A stretch of 64,000 nt of DNA from Peromyscus leucopus (GCF_004664715.2 NC_051079.1:55825660-55889659); one strand, 5' to 3'; positions 12,425 through 23,583 are shown, counted from the stretch's first letter. Notes: generated by a model from the sequence alone, not told the origin. Translations and numbers: made by a program.

Positions 12425-13340
12425 ACCTAAACAGACAGTATTAGAAGCAATTCTACTAAAATCAGGAACAAGACAAGGCTGTCTACTTTCTCTATAACTG
12501 TTCAAAATAGTACTTGATTTTATAACTGTTCAAAATAGTGTCAGCTAGAGCACTCAGAAAACTGAAGGAGAACAAGGGGATATAAATATGAAAGAAAGAA
12601 ATTAAAATATCTTTATTTGCAGATGCCATGATTTTATACATTTACTGTAACAGCTTCTTAACATATATACATGTATGAAAGAACTCCAAATAATGTGGGA
12701 GACAAGGCCCCAACCAGACATCTTTCACCTCCAAATGAAGCCTCCAGTTCCAGGGATAGGTTACATCTGGTTGAGTTGTTGGCTACTGCCAAGGCTGTTT
12801 GGTTGCTTTCCACAAACTGATGGTAAGGTTCCATTACTGAAGATAACACCTACCTATTTCATCAAAGGGGATAAGTCAAGCTGGTTCCTAACTAGAGTCT
12901 TCACCCCTACTGACTAGTGTTCATGGTACTGGAAGGTACTCTGCATGCTACCAGAGGAGGGAAGGCAACCAGCAACCCATATACAAACCCTGCCGTCTAC
13001 AATGGAGACCTGCCTGCATAATGGTGCAAACATGGAGCAACCAACCAATCTCTGATTGGACTTAAGGCCTGCTCCGTGATGTGGAACCCATGCCTGACAC
13101 TCCTCAGGTGGCCAAGAACCTGAGACTAGATAGGCCCTGGGCCCAAGTGAAAAACCAGTTAGTATTGTTATGGTAAAGGAATATAGCAATAAAATGACTT
13201 CTAACAACATTCTGCCATACCCAAAGATCAGTGGCTTGCTTAGTCACTGTGAGAAAAGCTTCCTCCTGGCAGTAGATGGAACTAACACAGAGACCCACAC
13301 CTGGACAACGTGCAGAGTGAGAGACTTTGCACTCAGTCCT

Positions 13341-13738
13341 TGCTGTAGGATAATGTTCTTGTACACTGTAAAGACGTCATTCAAATTGGTTTAATAAAAC
13401 ACTGATTGGCCAGTAGCCAGGCAGGAAGTATAGGCAAGAAGTATAGGCAGGGTGACCAGACCAGGAGAATTCTGGGAAGAGAAAGGGCAGAGTCAAGGAA
13501 TCACTAGGCAGATACAGAGGAAGCAAGATGCGAATGCTGCACTAAGGGAAGGTACCAAGCCATGTGGCTACACACAGATAAGAATTATGGGTTAATTTAA
13601 GTGTAAGAGCTAGTTAGCAATAAGCCTGAGCTACCGGCCGAGCATTTATAAGTATTATTAAGCCTCCTAGTCAATTATTTGGGAAGTGGCTGCTGGGTAT
13701 TTGGGAACAGGCAGGAGGGAGAGAAACTTCTGCCAACA
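13341..13738 (+). mobile_element. Solo LTR inside L1 3' UTR
   Basis: Starts TGCTGTAGGATAAT and ends GCCAACA, with a perfect 6-bp target duplication AGTCCT (13335-13340 and 13739-13744). TTTAATAAAACACTGATTGG is the R region. The same family as 22377-22757. Confidence 0.93.
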
Positions 13739-13976
13739 AGTCCTAAACAGAATGTCTCCATCAAATCCCTCCTCCAGGGCTCAGGGAGCTATAAGAAGTG
13801 GAGGCTGAAAGATTGTAAGGGCCAGAGGATGACACTAAGGAAACAGTATCTTCCAGAAACAATAGGACTGACATCTAGGAGCTCATAGGAACTGTTACAG
13901 CATGCATAGGGCCTGTATAGGTTTAAACCGAATGAGGTGCCAGCTCTGAGAGAGGGAAGTGGACATTCCTAACTCT

Positions 13977-14508
13977 TGTGGGATATTAATTTAAGATGTG
14001 TTACATTCGTTTATGCCATGGAATATTTGTTTAATGATGTGAAGACATGTTACCTTTGTTTGATTAAATAAAATTACCCTTGGGTCAGAAGACTGTGTCA
14101 GCAACTAAATGACAGGAAGTGGTAGGGAGGAACCAGGTGTAGTCAGGGTTCTTAAATGGGAGCTGAGCAGAAAAACATGCTGATTTGGGGGAGACTTGAA
14201 CTAGGAGAGGAGGCTAGCTACTAGCTATTCAGCCTCTCTAAGCAAATGTAGTTCTATGAAGGCCTCCAACTCTGTTCTTTTGTTCAGTATCACATTTCCT
14301 ATTATGGATCTTTTGTATTTGCCTTTGAATCTTGAGTTCTACAGAGGAATAGAGATCTAGATACAGTTCCCTTTAGCTGCTGTAATATAGTCGGTGCCTG
14401 AAGGAACGGAATTCCCACCAGGCTACAGCCAATGTGGCCAATCCGCTACTGGTAGCTGCGGAATCGCAATTACCAGTTAGGACAGGAGTTGCTTAAGGGG
14501 CAGCTACT
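13977..14508 (+). mobile_element. LTR-type insertion
   Basis: Begins TGTGGGATATTAATTTAAG, has a TTAAATAAAAT polyadenylation-like region near 14066 and a GC-richer end (CCAATCCGCTACTGGTAGCT). L1 3' UTR resumes after it. No target duplication was found, so ends are approximate. Confidence 0.6.
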
Positions 14509-14990
14509 GAATTTAGTGAAAAACAATACCAACCAAATGGCATCTACTTGCAAAGGAAAAAATTTTCCAATGGAGTCTCACCTAAGGGTAGGCCCCATGC
14601 CCAGCAGTAGGTGGCCAACACAACATTAACCTGAAGACTTTTTGTCTTTTACTGCATGTTTGGCCTTTTTTTTTTTTTTTTTTTTTTTTTGGTCTTACTG
14701 GTCTTTTGTATATTATGGTTTCTGGTTTTGTGTTTTCATTATTTTCTTTCTTTTATGTGTATGTGTGTGTGTGTATTTGTGTTTCTTCTGCCTTTTCTTT
14801 GTTTTTTTATTTTTTATTCTTTTTTTTTTTTTTTTTTTTTTTGGTCTGTTTTTGTTGTTTTGTTTTTCTCTCCCCTGAAAAGACAGAGAGAAAGGACGGC
14901 TTGGAAGCTGGGTGGGTGGGGATGTGGAAAGGATCTGGGAAGAGTTGGAGGAAGAGAAACTGTGATCAGAATATATTCTATAAAAAATAA

Positions 14991-15150
14991 GGGCTGGAGA
15001 GATGGCTCAGTGGTTAAGAGCACTGCCTGCTCTTCCAGAGGACCTGGGTTCAATTCCCAGCACCCACATGGCAGCTCACAACTGTCTGTAATGCACATAA
15101 AACAAAGTTTGTAAAAAAAAATAAAAAAAAATAAAAAATTAAATAAAAAT
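14991..15150 (+). mobile_element. B2-type SINE
   Basis: GGGCTGGAGAGATGGCTCAG head, GGTTCAATTCCCAGCACCCA B-box region, truncated body, long A/T-rich tail. Confidence 0.92.
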
Positions 15151-15557
15151 TTAAAACTTGCTAAGCAATCCCATTCACAAACAACTTGGGAATATATTTA
15201 ATCAAGGAAGTAAAAAAAACCCTCTACACTTACAAAACACTCGATAAAAGAAAAAAGCCCATATAAAAAGACTTCTCTTCTATAAAGGACCAGCAGACTT
15301 ACTACTGTTAAAATTTCTACACCATCTAAAACAATTTAGACTTTGTGCAATACCCATTAAAAAAAAAAAAAAAAAAAAAGAGCCCAGTTTTTTTTTTTTC
15401 CCAAAAAGCTATCAAGTACAATCCTAAAATTCATAGGTAAACACAAAAGATCCACAATAGGGAATGTGATACTGAACAACAGAACAGAGTTGGAGGTATT
15501 CATAGAAGTACATTAATCAAAACAGCTTGTTACTATCACTAAAAATCAGACACACAG
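15151..15557 (+). mobile_element. L1 ORF2 continuation
   Basis: CCATTCACAAACAACTTGGG and ATTTAATCAAGGAAGTAAAA are diverged L1 ORF2 phrases that follow the reverse-transcriptase region. It fits as the continuation of the L1 broken at about 12670. Contains an A run at 15360-15379. Confidence 0.65.
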
Positions 15558-15775
15558 GACTGGAGAGATGGCTCAGTGACTAGTCTCGCAGAAGATCCAG
15601 GTTCATGTCCCTAAACCCACATGGCAACTCAACTGTATGCAACTCCATCCAGTTCCAGGAATTCTTACACACTCTGGCTTCCATAGGAACTAAGCACACA
15701 TGTCCACATACATACATGCAGGCAAAACACTCCTGCATAAAACAAACAAACAAACAAACAAACAAACAAACAACA
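15558..15775 (+). mobile_element. B2-type SINE with (AAAC)n tail
   Basis: GGACTGGAGAGATGGCTCAG head; ends in CAAA repeats at 15741-15771. Confidence 0.85.
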
Positions 15776-16019
15776 AAAATGCCTAGAAGAAACAAGACAC
15801 AAAGCTGGGAGGAACAGAATAGAAATCCTAGAAATAAAGTCCTTATATCTACAGCCATCTGACTCTTAACAGAAGGCCTTTTCAATAAATGGTACTGAGA
15901 GGGTCTATGAGAAGAAGTTCAAATTTCACATTTTGCTCTCATCTAATACCATCTTATACAAAACCAACCCGAACTAGACCGGGCCATTCAAAGAGATGCT
16001 CTTTTAAAAACAAGCAAAC
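15776..16019 (+). mobile_element. L1 ORF2 continuation
   Basis: Diverged L1 ORF2 C-terminal phrases (for example CTTTTCAATAAATGGTACTG), frame broken. Confidence 0.6.
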
Positions 16020-16245
16020 AGGATTGATTGTAGCGCAGCTGTCAGAGTACTTAGCTAGCAGTCATAAAACCCTAGGTTTGGGTTTATGCCCAGCAAGGCA
16101 TAAACCACATGTGGTGGTGCACACTTAGAATTCCAGCACTGGGGAGGAAGAAGCAGGAGACCCAGAAGTTCAAGTATATCAATTATGTAGTGAGTTCCAG
16201 GTCAGCCTGGGCTATTAGGTCTTATCTCAAAAACAAACAACAGAC
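16020..16245 (+). mobile_element. ID-B1 composite SINE (B4-like)
   Basis: An ID-like tRNA-derived head (about 16022-16095, ending GTTTGGGTTTATGCCCAGCA) is joined to B1-like sequence (GTGGTGGTGCACACTTAGAA and CAGCCTGGGCTATTAGG). Confidence 0.7.
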
Positions 16246-16324
16246 AAGCACCCCTCAATGAAATATCATCTCACCCAACTTAAAATGGCTATTATCAAAA
16301 CTACAAAAATAACAAGTGCTGGCT

Positions 16325-16785
16325 CTGGTGGTATTTTATTTGTGCTGAAATGTGATTTTATTTGTATGTTAATAAATAAAGTTGCCTGGGGGTCAGAGCT
16401 AATAGCAAGCCATAGCAGAAGCCGGGCGGTGGTGGCGTACGCCTTTAATCCAATCACATGGCAGGCAGAGTCTGTGTGTTCAAGGATATAGCCAGTTTGG
16501 AGACATATACCTTTAATCTCAATACAAACCATAGAGACCTGGAGGTCTATATAGACAGGCAGTGATGAGGTCATGTGGTTGGGTTTATAACCAATGAGAA
16601 GGCAGAACAGAAAGTCAATAAAAAGACAGACACACAGGAAGTAGGCCTCTTTCTGAGGGGAAGGACGGCAGCAAAGTGTAAGAAGGCGGTTTTAAGTCTC
16701 AGCTCTTAGCTACTGTTTTGACCTCTTGGGCTTTTAACTGCATTTGGCTCTGTGTTTCTTGTTTAATAAGACCATTACATCTACA
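16325..16785 (+). mobile_element. Solo LTR carrying an internal B1-derived segment (copy 2)
   Basis: Flanked by a 7-bp duplication GCTGGCT (16318-16324 and 16786-16792). Starts CTGGTGGTATTTTA, has TTAATAAATAAAGTTGCC, then a B1-like block from about 16423 (GCCGGGCGGTGGTGGCGTAC), and ends ACATCTACA. It is inserted in L1 sequence and is homologous end to end with 7674-8083. Confidence 0.9.
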
Positions 16786-16978
16786 GCTGGCTGCTAAAGA
16801 TCTAGAGAAAAGGGAATTCTTATGCAGTTGGAGATAACATAAATGAGTATAGCCACTGTGGAGAACAGAATGGCGGTTCCATAAAAAGTTAAAAATAGAT
16901 CTATTATGATCCTGCCACTCTACTACTGGGTTATATAGACAAAGGTGATGAAGTCACTATATCAATTTGCTATATCAA

Positions 16979-17009
<31 letters not shown>
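16979..17009. repeat. (TG)n microsatellite
   Basis: About 15 uninterrupted TG units inside L1 sequence. Confidence 0.95.
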
Positions 17010-17010
<1 letters not shown>

Positions 17011-17134
17011 GGGGGAAGGGAGAGTGTGAAAGTGAGAACACCAATGTTTATGGAGGTACTATTTATAACAGTCAAGATGTAGAATGAAGCTAGGTATCTG
17101 TGGGAAATGAGTGGATAAAGAAAATATGGGCTAT

Positions 17135-17136
<2 letters not shown>

Positions 17137-17182
<46 letters not shown>
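17137..17182. repeat. (CA)n microsatellite
   Basis: About 23 uninterrupted CA units inside L1 sequence. Confidence 0.95.
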
Positions 17183-17185
<3 letters not shown>

Positions 17186-17517
17186 TTATCTAGCCGTAGA
17201 GAGTAAAATCCTGCCATTTGAGGCAAAACATGAAACTGGAGGACATACCATTAAGTGAAAGAGGCCAGATACAAAAAGGCAAACATTACATGTTCTTTCT
17301 CCTGTGTAAATGTTAAAACTATAAATCTGAATGTAGAATAGAGATTACTGAGTTTGGGGAGGGTGTGGAGGAGGAATGACAGAGGGACATTAGATGATGG
17401 CTACCAAAACGCAGACAAGAGTAACTGCTAGTGTGCTATACAGCACAGGGGAAACAACTGTGGTTTGCCGTAACCAATCTCTTAATTTTGAGAGATGCTG
17501 GCCAAAACAGAAAAGGA

Positions 17518-17572
17518 GGACAGGAGGGAAGGAGGAAGGAAGGGAGGGAGGGAGGGAAGGAGGGAGGGAGAG
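17518..17572 (+). repeat. GGA/GGGA purine tract with G-quadruplex motif
   Basis: An all-purine run; positions 17542-17556 read GGGAGGGAGGGAGGG, a four-tract quadruplex motif with one-base loops. Confidence 0.9.
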
Positions 17573-17690
17573 AAATGCTAGTCACCTTGATTTGATCAGG
17601 ATACGAAGTATGCATTCCTTTAAATATCACAATGTACCGTACTCCATAAATCTTTTACTACAATTACTACGGTAATAAAAAATTCAGCTT

Positions 17691-18740
17691 GACACTAGTG
17701 TCAAACAGAAATATCTTCTCAAACATACAAAAAGCCTTCAACACTACAGATGGTCTGAATATTTGTGTCCCCTGCAAAGGCAGTAGTATTAGGATGTGGG
17801 TTTTAAAAGTGACTGGGTCAAAAGACCAGAGACCTCAAGCTGGAGTAAGTACCCTTTTAAAAGACTCCATAGAGCTTATCAGCCCTTTACCATGTAGATT
17901 TACATGGGAAAGATGGCTATCTAGGAACCATGAGTGGGACCCACCCAAACAACATAATTAATTGTCTACATCTTCATTTTGAACTCCCTGCTCCAGAAGT
18001 GTGAGAAATCAATTTCCATGGTTTCTAAACTATCTAGCTAATGGAATTTCATTATAGCAAGGAAACAAACTAATGACTTTGAAACACCAGTCATAGCATT
18101 AAAAGGCTGACAGCAGTATGTTCTACTGGGAAAGCAGATGGTATGGTGGACTTGGACCATGTAAGTCAACCTCTGGGACACTTCACTTTGGTGTTGTTGG
18201 CTTTCTCTAGCTCTACCTTTCACTGTTAAGAGTCTAGAGAAGTAAACAGTCAAAATCCTCAAGTCTTGAACAATGACTTGGTCATATTCTTATCTCTACT
18301 CTCAAGTTTGAACTGCAGTTACAAGGAACTCTCTTTCCTGACAGAACTTTCAATTCTACAGTACAAGTTTTTCCTTCTTTCTCTATGTTTTACCTTCTTA
18401 ATGTTAAGACCATTAATTTCTTTCTACTGTGCAGTTTTAACTTCTGTTGCTCTTGTATGTTATAAGTATAGAACATATGTGGCAATAAGAAAAATAACTT
18501 ACACTTTCCATAACAAGGGCAAGCCACTGTCATTTTTGGTAGCATTTTTATTCACATTTTCATGATATCTTCCTTATTATGCTTTTTCCTGACCACTGCT
18601 TTAAGGCTTTTCAGTTTCAAAGCACATCTTAAACTCAATTGACATCAACATCACCCTATGTGTGACATCTATACATAATCTGAGTATGTCTGAAAATAAG
18701 AATTAGCACAAACACACCCCTCGTTCCTGAAAACAATACT
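17691..18740. other. Intronic DNA, no feature recognised
   Basis: No exon, SINE or LTR signature seen. The 99-aa ORF here is hydrophobic low-quality reading of AT-rich DNA. Confidence 0.5.
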
Positions 18741-18748
18741 TGGGCGAT

Positions 18749-19132
18749 GTCCTAGTTAGGGTCACTGTTGCTGTGATGATACCCATGACCAAAAGCGAAT
18801 TGGGAAGGAAAGAGTTTATTTGGCTTACACTTCAACATCATAGTCTATCATTGAAGGAAGTCAGGACAGGAACTGAAGCAGGGCTGGATCCTGGCTGGAG
18901 GCAGCAGCTGATGCAGAGGCCATGGAGGAGTGCTGCTTACTGCCCCCCACCCCCGGGCTTGCTCAGCCTGTTTTCTTATAGAATCCAGGACTACCAGCCT
19001 AAGGATTTCTAATTAAGAAAATGCCCAACAGGCTTGCCTACAGCTGAATCTTATAGATGCATTTTCTCAATGGAGGCTTCCTCTGCTCTGATGACTAGCT
19101 GGGTCAAGTTGATATAATACTAGCCAGCACAG
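18749..19132. mobile_element. Rodent interspersed repeat of unnamed family, copy 1
   Basis: Starts CCTAGTTAGGGTCACTGTTG and ends CTAGCCAGCACAGG. It shares its start (TTGCTGTGAT, TGACCAAAAGC, AGTTTATTTGG) with 32287-32640, so both are copies of one medium-length rodent repeat that I recognise by pattern but cannot name. Confidence 0.6.
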
Positions 19133-21056
19133 GTGAGTACATACAGATGAGCAGGTGATATCTCAGGCCAAGCAGCAGCCCTAGCTCTTTCTGTCCTGAC
19201 AGTCAAAGGGAATTAGGTCTGCTTCCTCTCTCTACTCTCTTCCACTGGAGCCTCTACTGCTTTAGTGGTCAGTATTCAAGCATTTAGTAAGCATCTCTCA
19301 TTGCCTAACATTACCACTGTAAACTTCACTCTTGCAAGCCTTCTAGGGGTACGGACCAGAGTGCCTTATTTTCTGTTGTACCTCTTGAGTACCTACAGTA
19401 TATCAAAGCAAAATAGTCATAAAACTGTCCTGTGTCTATTTACTCTAAATTAAAGCACTCATTCCTGGATGGAGAAAGCACATAAGTCCCAGACAGCTAC
19501 AAAATTCATGAGGCCCCTCTCTAAGAAAGACTTGGGTAGAATTGTTTCTTTGGTCTGTCTTCAGGTATTTGCTTATATCTCCCTAGGAAAAGTCATGAAA
19601 CTAAACTAAATGAATGCATTTTTTATTGATCAAGCACTGGACAGTACACAGAGCTGTAACCTTTTAGCATGAAGAACAAATTTGTATAAATATGATCACT
19701 GCCTTCAAGTAGTTTACAATTTAGTTATGAAAAGGTAAATATTCCAAGATTTGAGAAACATTCATAAGCCTACTGGATATTAAGGAGGAAAACAAAAACA
19801 CAAACACAAAACTAAACAACAAGAAGAATCAGAAAATGCTATAAACTCTAGTGATTCAGTAATAATTACCCCAGATACATTTGAAAGAACAACTCAGACA
19901 GAACGAAAAGGGGTGGTTATTCTAGGCTCAGGCAGAAGTGGCAGGTGGAACAATACAGAGAATCAGTATGCAAGGATTCTTCGTCAAGGTGTAATTTTTG
20001 GCTCACGGCTGTACAATCTGTCTATAGTTCTACACTGATTTTGAGACCATGGAGCAGCAGAACATCACCTCAGTAAGAGCATATGAAGTGTCTACCCACA
20101 GTAGACAGGAAGCAAAGAAAGGGGAATGGAGACCAGGTACAACCTTCTAAGGCTTCCTCACAAGGACCTTCTTTCTTCTGGAGGTTTCCACCTTTCCCAG
20201 AGCAGCAGCATCTGCTGGGCATCAGGCCCTCAGCACCTGAGCCTGTGGAGGCCATTTTAGACTTCAACCATAACAAGGGGCGATGAGAATTAAAGCTGGC
20301 ACTGCAGTGCAGAACTGTCATGTACTTACGGAACTACAAGAGACTTTGGATTTGTAAGGAACAAACTGAAATTACGACAATACGTTAAAGGCAGTACTTG
20401 AAGAAATGGCAGAGTGGGGAAAGCGAACTTGGTGGTTCCTGAAACTAGATTATTTGTAGAGATCTTCCTAAACAATTATCTAAATGTTCAGTCTTTGACC
20501 TTTGTACACAGGAAGCTGCTGACAACGAAACAATGACTTTAATTCAGAATTCTGGGTTACTGTTTTTTGTATCACATGAAGTGGCATCTTATTTGCCACT
20601 AGTCTGTTTATCAGCCAGAAGAGCTAGGTAAGAAATAATTCATTTTGAAAAAACAGAACTGATTTAATCATTTACTTAAGTCTAAAAAACTTGTTTCCAA
20701 TTTTAATGTACTCTATTACATAAAACTTTGCCCACCTTTAAAAATCTTTAAGAAGCATCTATAAGCAGAATTTCTGCATTAGTGAGCATTTTATGGCACT
20801 TAATACTAAGTTCTTCAGCTCTGATTCTACTTGAACAGAGCTTCAGAATACGGAGAAGATGACACCAAACATATGGGGGTGTTCTAAGGAAAGCAAGGCT
20901 GTGCCAGGATTACTACCAGGGCTCTATACCCCTACATAGTCACATTACAACATCATCTCTATTTCAAACTTCAAGGGCCAATACCAAAGTGTTATTATCT
21001 GGGAGTACTGGACAATAAAATAGTTTTGTACTTTTTCAATAGAAAGGGTGCTTTAA
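19133..21056. other. Intronic DNA, no feature recognised
   Basis: No confident repeats or exons. Short ORFs on both strands at 20070-20321 lack family resemblance and flanking splice signals. Confidence 0.5.
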
Positions 21057-21073
21057 AAAGCCCAGTAATTTTA

Positions 21074-21171
21074 TTTTATTTTATTTTATTGGTTTTTTGA
21101 GACAGGGTTTTTCTGTGTAGCTTTGCGCCTTTCCTGGATCTTGCTCTGTAGACCAGGCTAGCCTGGTCTAC
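21074..21171 (-). mobile_element. 5'-truncated B1 SINE, antisense, with perfect target duplication
   Basis: On the minus strand it is the right part of the B1 variant with AGGAAAGGCGCAAAGCTACA, ending in an (A/AAAAT) tail. A perfect 17-bp duplication AAAGCCCAGTAATTTTA flanks it (21057-21073 and 21172-21188), evidence of a recent L1-driven insertion. Confidence 0.93.
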
Positions 21172-21749
21172 AAAGCCCAGTAATTTTAAAAGCTAACTAG
21201 TATCCCAAATATTGTATTATCTCATGAATAACCTTTATTTCTCAAGTGGGTAAATTCTAGGTCATATAATCACTAATAAGATCTAGTACAATTTTTTTTA
21301 TGTGTATGTAGGTGTGTTAGTATCCCTCTGCAGCTAAATATTTAGACAAAAGCTTCACATGAACAACTCAGAGCAGCTCTGTCTGTAGTTTTCTGTAACA
21401 ATGGCAATGTTCCACATTCACAATGAACAATAAGGCAGGTGCTCTTGACAGGCAGGCTACTCAACACTTGGAGTCTGACTAGTGTGACTTAACTACCCAA
21501 AAATTTTAGCTTTTATTTAGAAAAAATAAAAATAAAAAGACAATAGTCACAGATTCCTGATGCTACTGTAGATCTGAAAATTTCAGAGAATAACTAAAAA
21601 CTAAAATAGATACTATGTCAACTGAACTACTTGGCACATCAATATAATGGATACTATTAGTTGCCTACTCAGAACACTTTTAGAAGCCCCGTATAGATAG
21701 TTTTATTAACTTTCTTTCAGCTTCAATATTGAAATCTGATTAAAACTCC

Positions 21750-21872
21750 ATATGGGGGTAGGATACCTGCAAGAAGGCTCCTAAAGGCACTTGCAGCTAA
21801 GCCTGATGGCCTGAGTTTGATTTCTGGAACCAACACGATGCAAGGAGAGAACCTTGCAAATTACGTTTTTGC
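21750..21872 (+). mobile_element. SINE (B4/B3-like), left piece
   Basis: A diverged tRNA-type head and body (GGCCTGAGTTTGATTTCTGG). Interrupted by the LTR at 21873; the CA-rich 3' part continues at 22253-22325. Confidence 0.55.
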
Positions 21873-22252
21873 TGTGGGATGGTCTGTATGTCAAATCTGT
21901 TGCTCTGATTGTTCAATAAATAAAACACTGATAGCCAGGCAGGAAGTATAGGCGGGACTAACAGAGAGGAGAATTAAGGGAACAGGAAGGGAAGGAGACA
22001 TTGCCAGCCGCCGCCATGACAAGAAGCATGTGAAGACACGGGTAAGCCACAAGCCACAGGGCAAGGTATAGATTTATGGAAATGGATTAATTTAAGTTAC
22101 AAGAACAGTTAGCAAGAAGCCTGCCACGGCCATACAGTTTGTAAGCAATATAAGTCTCTGTGTTTACTTGGTTGGGTCTGAGCTGCTGTGGGACTGGCTG
22201 GTGACAAAGATTTGTCCTGACTGTGGGCAAGGCAGCAAAACTCTAGCTACAC
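21873..22252 (+). mobile_element. Solo LTR, mys-like ERV family
   Basis: Starts TGTGGGATGGTCTGTATG, contains TTCAATAAATAAAACACTGA and GGCAAGGTATAGATTTATGG, ends CTCTAGCTACA. I associate this family with mys-related ERVs common in cricetid rodents, without being able to check. It splits a SINE. Confidence 0.75.
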
Positions 22253-22325
22253 ATTTTGACTTCCATATGCATCCAGTGGTTCACATGCAAGATACACATA
22301 CTCATACACACAAATGTGGGGAGAA
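22253..22325 (+). mobile_element. SINE (B4/B3-like), right piece
   Basis: CA-rich 3' part (ACTTCCATATGCATCC, ACACATACTCATACACAC) that completes the SINE interrupted at 21873. Confidence 0.5.
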
Positions 22326-22376
22326 GTAACAATGCACAGCTTCTGATGACTGTTGTTAGTTCAGAGTGGGCCTGTT

Positions 22377-22757
22377 GCTGTGGAATAATCCTCTTGTACA
22401 CTGTAAAGATTTGTCACTCGAATTGGTTTAATAAAACACTGATTGGCTGGCAGCTGGGCAGGAAGTTAGGTGGGAAAGCAAAACAGAATGCTGGGAAGAG
22501 AAAAGGCGGAGTCAAGAAGTCACCATCCAGATGCAAAGGAAGCGAGATGAGAATGCCACATTGAGAAAGGGTACCAAGCCACCTGGCTAAACACAGATAA
22601 GAATTATGGGTTAATTTAAGTGTAAGAGCTAATTAGTAATAAGCCTGAGCTACCGGCCAAACATTTATAAGTAATATTAAGCCTCTGAGTCAGTTAATTG
22701 AGAAACAGCTGCTGAATATTTGGGAACTGGCAGGTGGAAGAGAAACTTCTGCCTACA
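22377..22757 (+). mobile_element. Solo LTR, same family as 13341-13738
   Basis: Shares AATAATCCTCTTGTACACTG, TTAATAAAACACTGATTGGC and the end AGAAACTTCTGCC(T/A)ACA with the copy at 13.3 kb, in the same orientation. Target duplication unclear. Confidence 0.85.
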
Positions 22758-23583
22758 GCTAGTGACAGAACAGTTTAAGGAATTGGGGGTGGGGGTGGTT
22801 TTAGGAGGGAGGTGAAGGGGGTAGGTGGTGCTGCTAGCTTATTTCCTACCCAAACACATACAACAGAGACTACAGGAAGCTTGACAGCTCTTCAGTGTCC
22901 AGCCTTGGAACCACACTAACATGTTAAGGCAGAGCTAGAGCTCTGGAACAAGGAGAGTCTTCTTGCCTTTTAAACTTCTTGTTATTGTCTTTTTCCATTA
23001 TTGTTAGAGCCAACTTAAGTCCATTTCTGATACCTAAAGCAGAAAGTAATTTACTGGTAAAGCCAGGTGTGTAAAGCTACCATTTACTACTCCAAGGTGC
23101 TCCAAATACACAAAACTACCATCTGTTTGGCTTTCCTCCTCATACTGCTGAACCATTTAAGCAGCATTTATGGTATGAAGTCTTTTTACACATGAACTGA
23201 CTAAAGATAATTTTTGAATGAGATTAATGGCACCAGTTGCCTGAATTTTCAATTTCACCAGTGCTTATAGAATGATTTTAGTTTACACTAGTCTATGTTG
23301 TAGATACACTGTGGAGAAAAAGGAAAACTACCAAATGTTTAGAGATCTACTCTCCAAAGTTTGTTTTTAAAAAAGGGTGCAGAGGTCAGACAAAGACATA
23401 TTTGAACTATAGACTAAAGAACAAAAACCCATATACCAGTGAGTCTTTTGATAATACAAAGGTTAATCAATTTGTATGAAAATTAGCAGGGGTTGGTGCA
23501 CTAGAATATCACATCGTAAAAACAGCTTGGTAGGTTCAAGAAAAAAATTTAGGTAGTACATAGGGTAAAAGAGTTTCCTAAAA
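22758..23583. other. Intronic DNA, no feature recognised
   Basis: No confident repeats or coding signal. Confidence 0.5.

Larger units (their letters stand above)
8300..12670 (+). mobile_element. L1 (Lx-like): 5' region, ORF1 and N-terminal ORF2, degenerate
   Basis: 8300-8950 is a C-rich 5' region. About 8950-9540 is ORF1-like (coiled-coil-type Lys/Glu-rich reading at 9139-9300). 10280-12240 carries ORF2 phrases, and 11922-12180 encodes a recognisable reverse-transcriptase stretch ending at the LLDAEK motif A. At about 12620 the FADD motif reads F-A-D-A. Frames are repeatedly broken. Two hAT elements and one B1 have inserted in it. After 12670 it is replaced by an L1 3' UTR and seems to continue at about 15.15 kb. 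Confidence 0.85.
12671..14990 (+). mobile_element. L1 3' UTR (rodent type), split by two LTRs
   Basis: Noncoding L1 3' UTR with the pyrimidine-rich T tracts at 14667-14690 and 14820-14842, followed by GATCAGAATATATTCTATAA and an A-rich end. It is split by LTRs at 13341-13738 and 13977-about 14508; sequence on either side of the first rejoins cleanly. It probably belongs to a younger 5'-truncated L1 inserted into the older L1, because ORF2-like sequence resumes at about 15.15 kb. ORFs in the T-rich part are low-complexity artefacts. Confidence 0.75.
16793..17690 (+). mobile_element. L1 ORF2 C-terminus and 3' UTR with microsatellites
   Basis: Phrases such as CCACTGTGGAGAACAGAATG and ATGATCCTGCCACTC mark the ORF2 end; GGAGGACATACCATTAAGTG marks the 3' UTR. 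Interrupted by (TG)n at 16979-17009, (CA)n at 17137-17182 and a purine tract at 17518-17572. Confidence 0.75.

Noticed and set aside
14991..15060. tRNA gene candidates in B2 and ID heads
   Set aside because: A and B boxes are those of tRNA-derived SINEs; no cloverleaf with proper acceptor stem.
14642..15114. 152-codon Phe-rich ORF resembling a membrane protein
   Set aside because: It translates T runs of an L1 3' UTR and then a B2 SINE.
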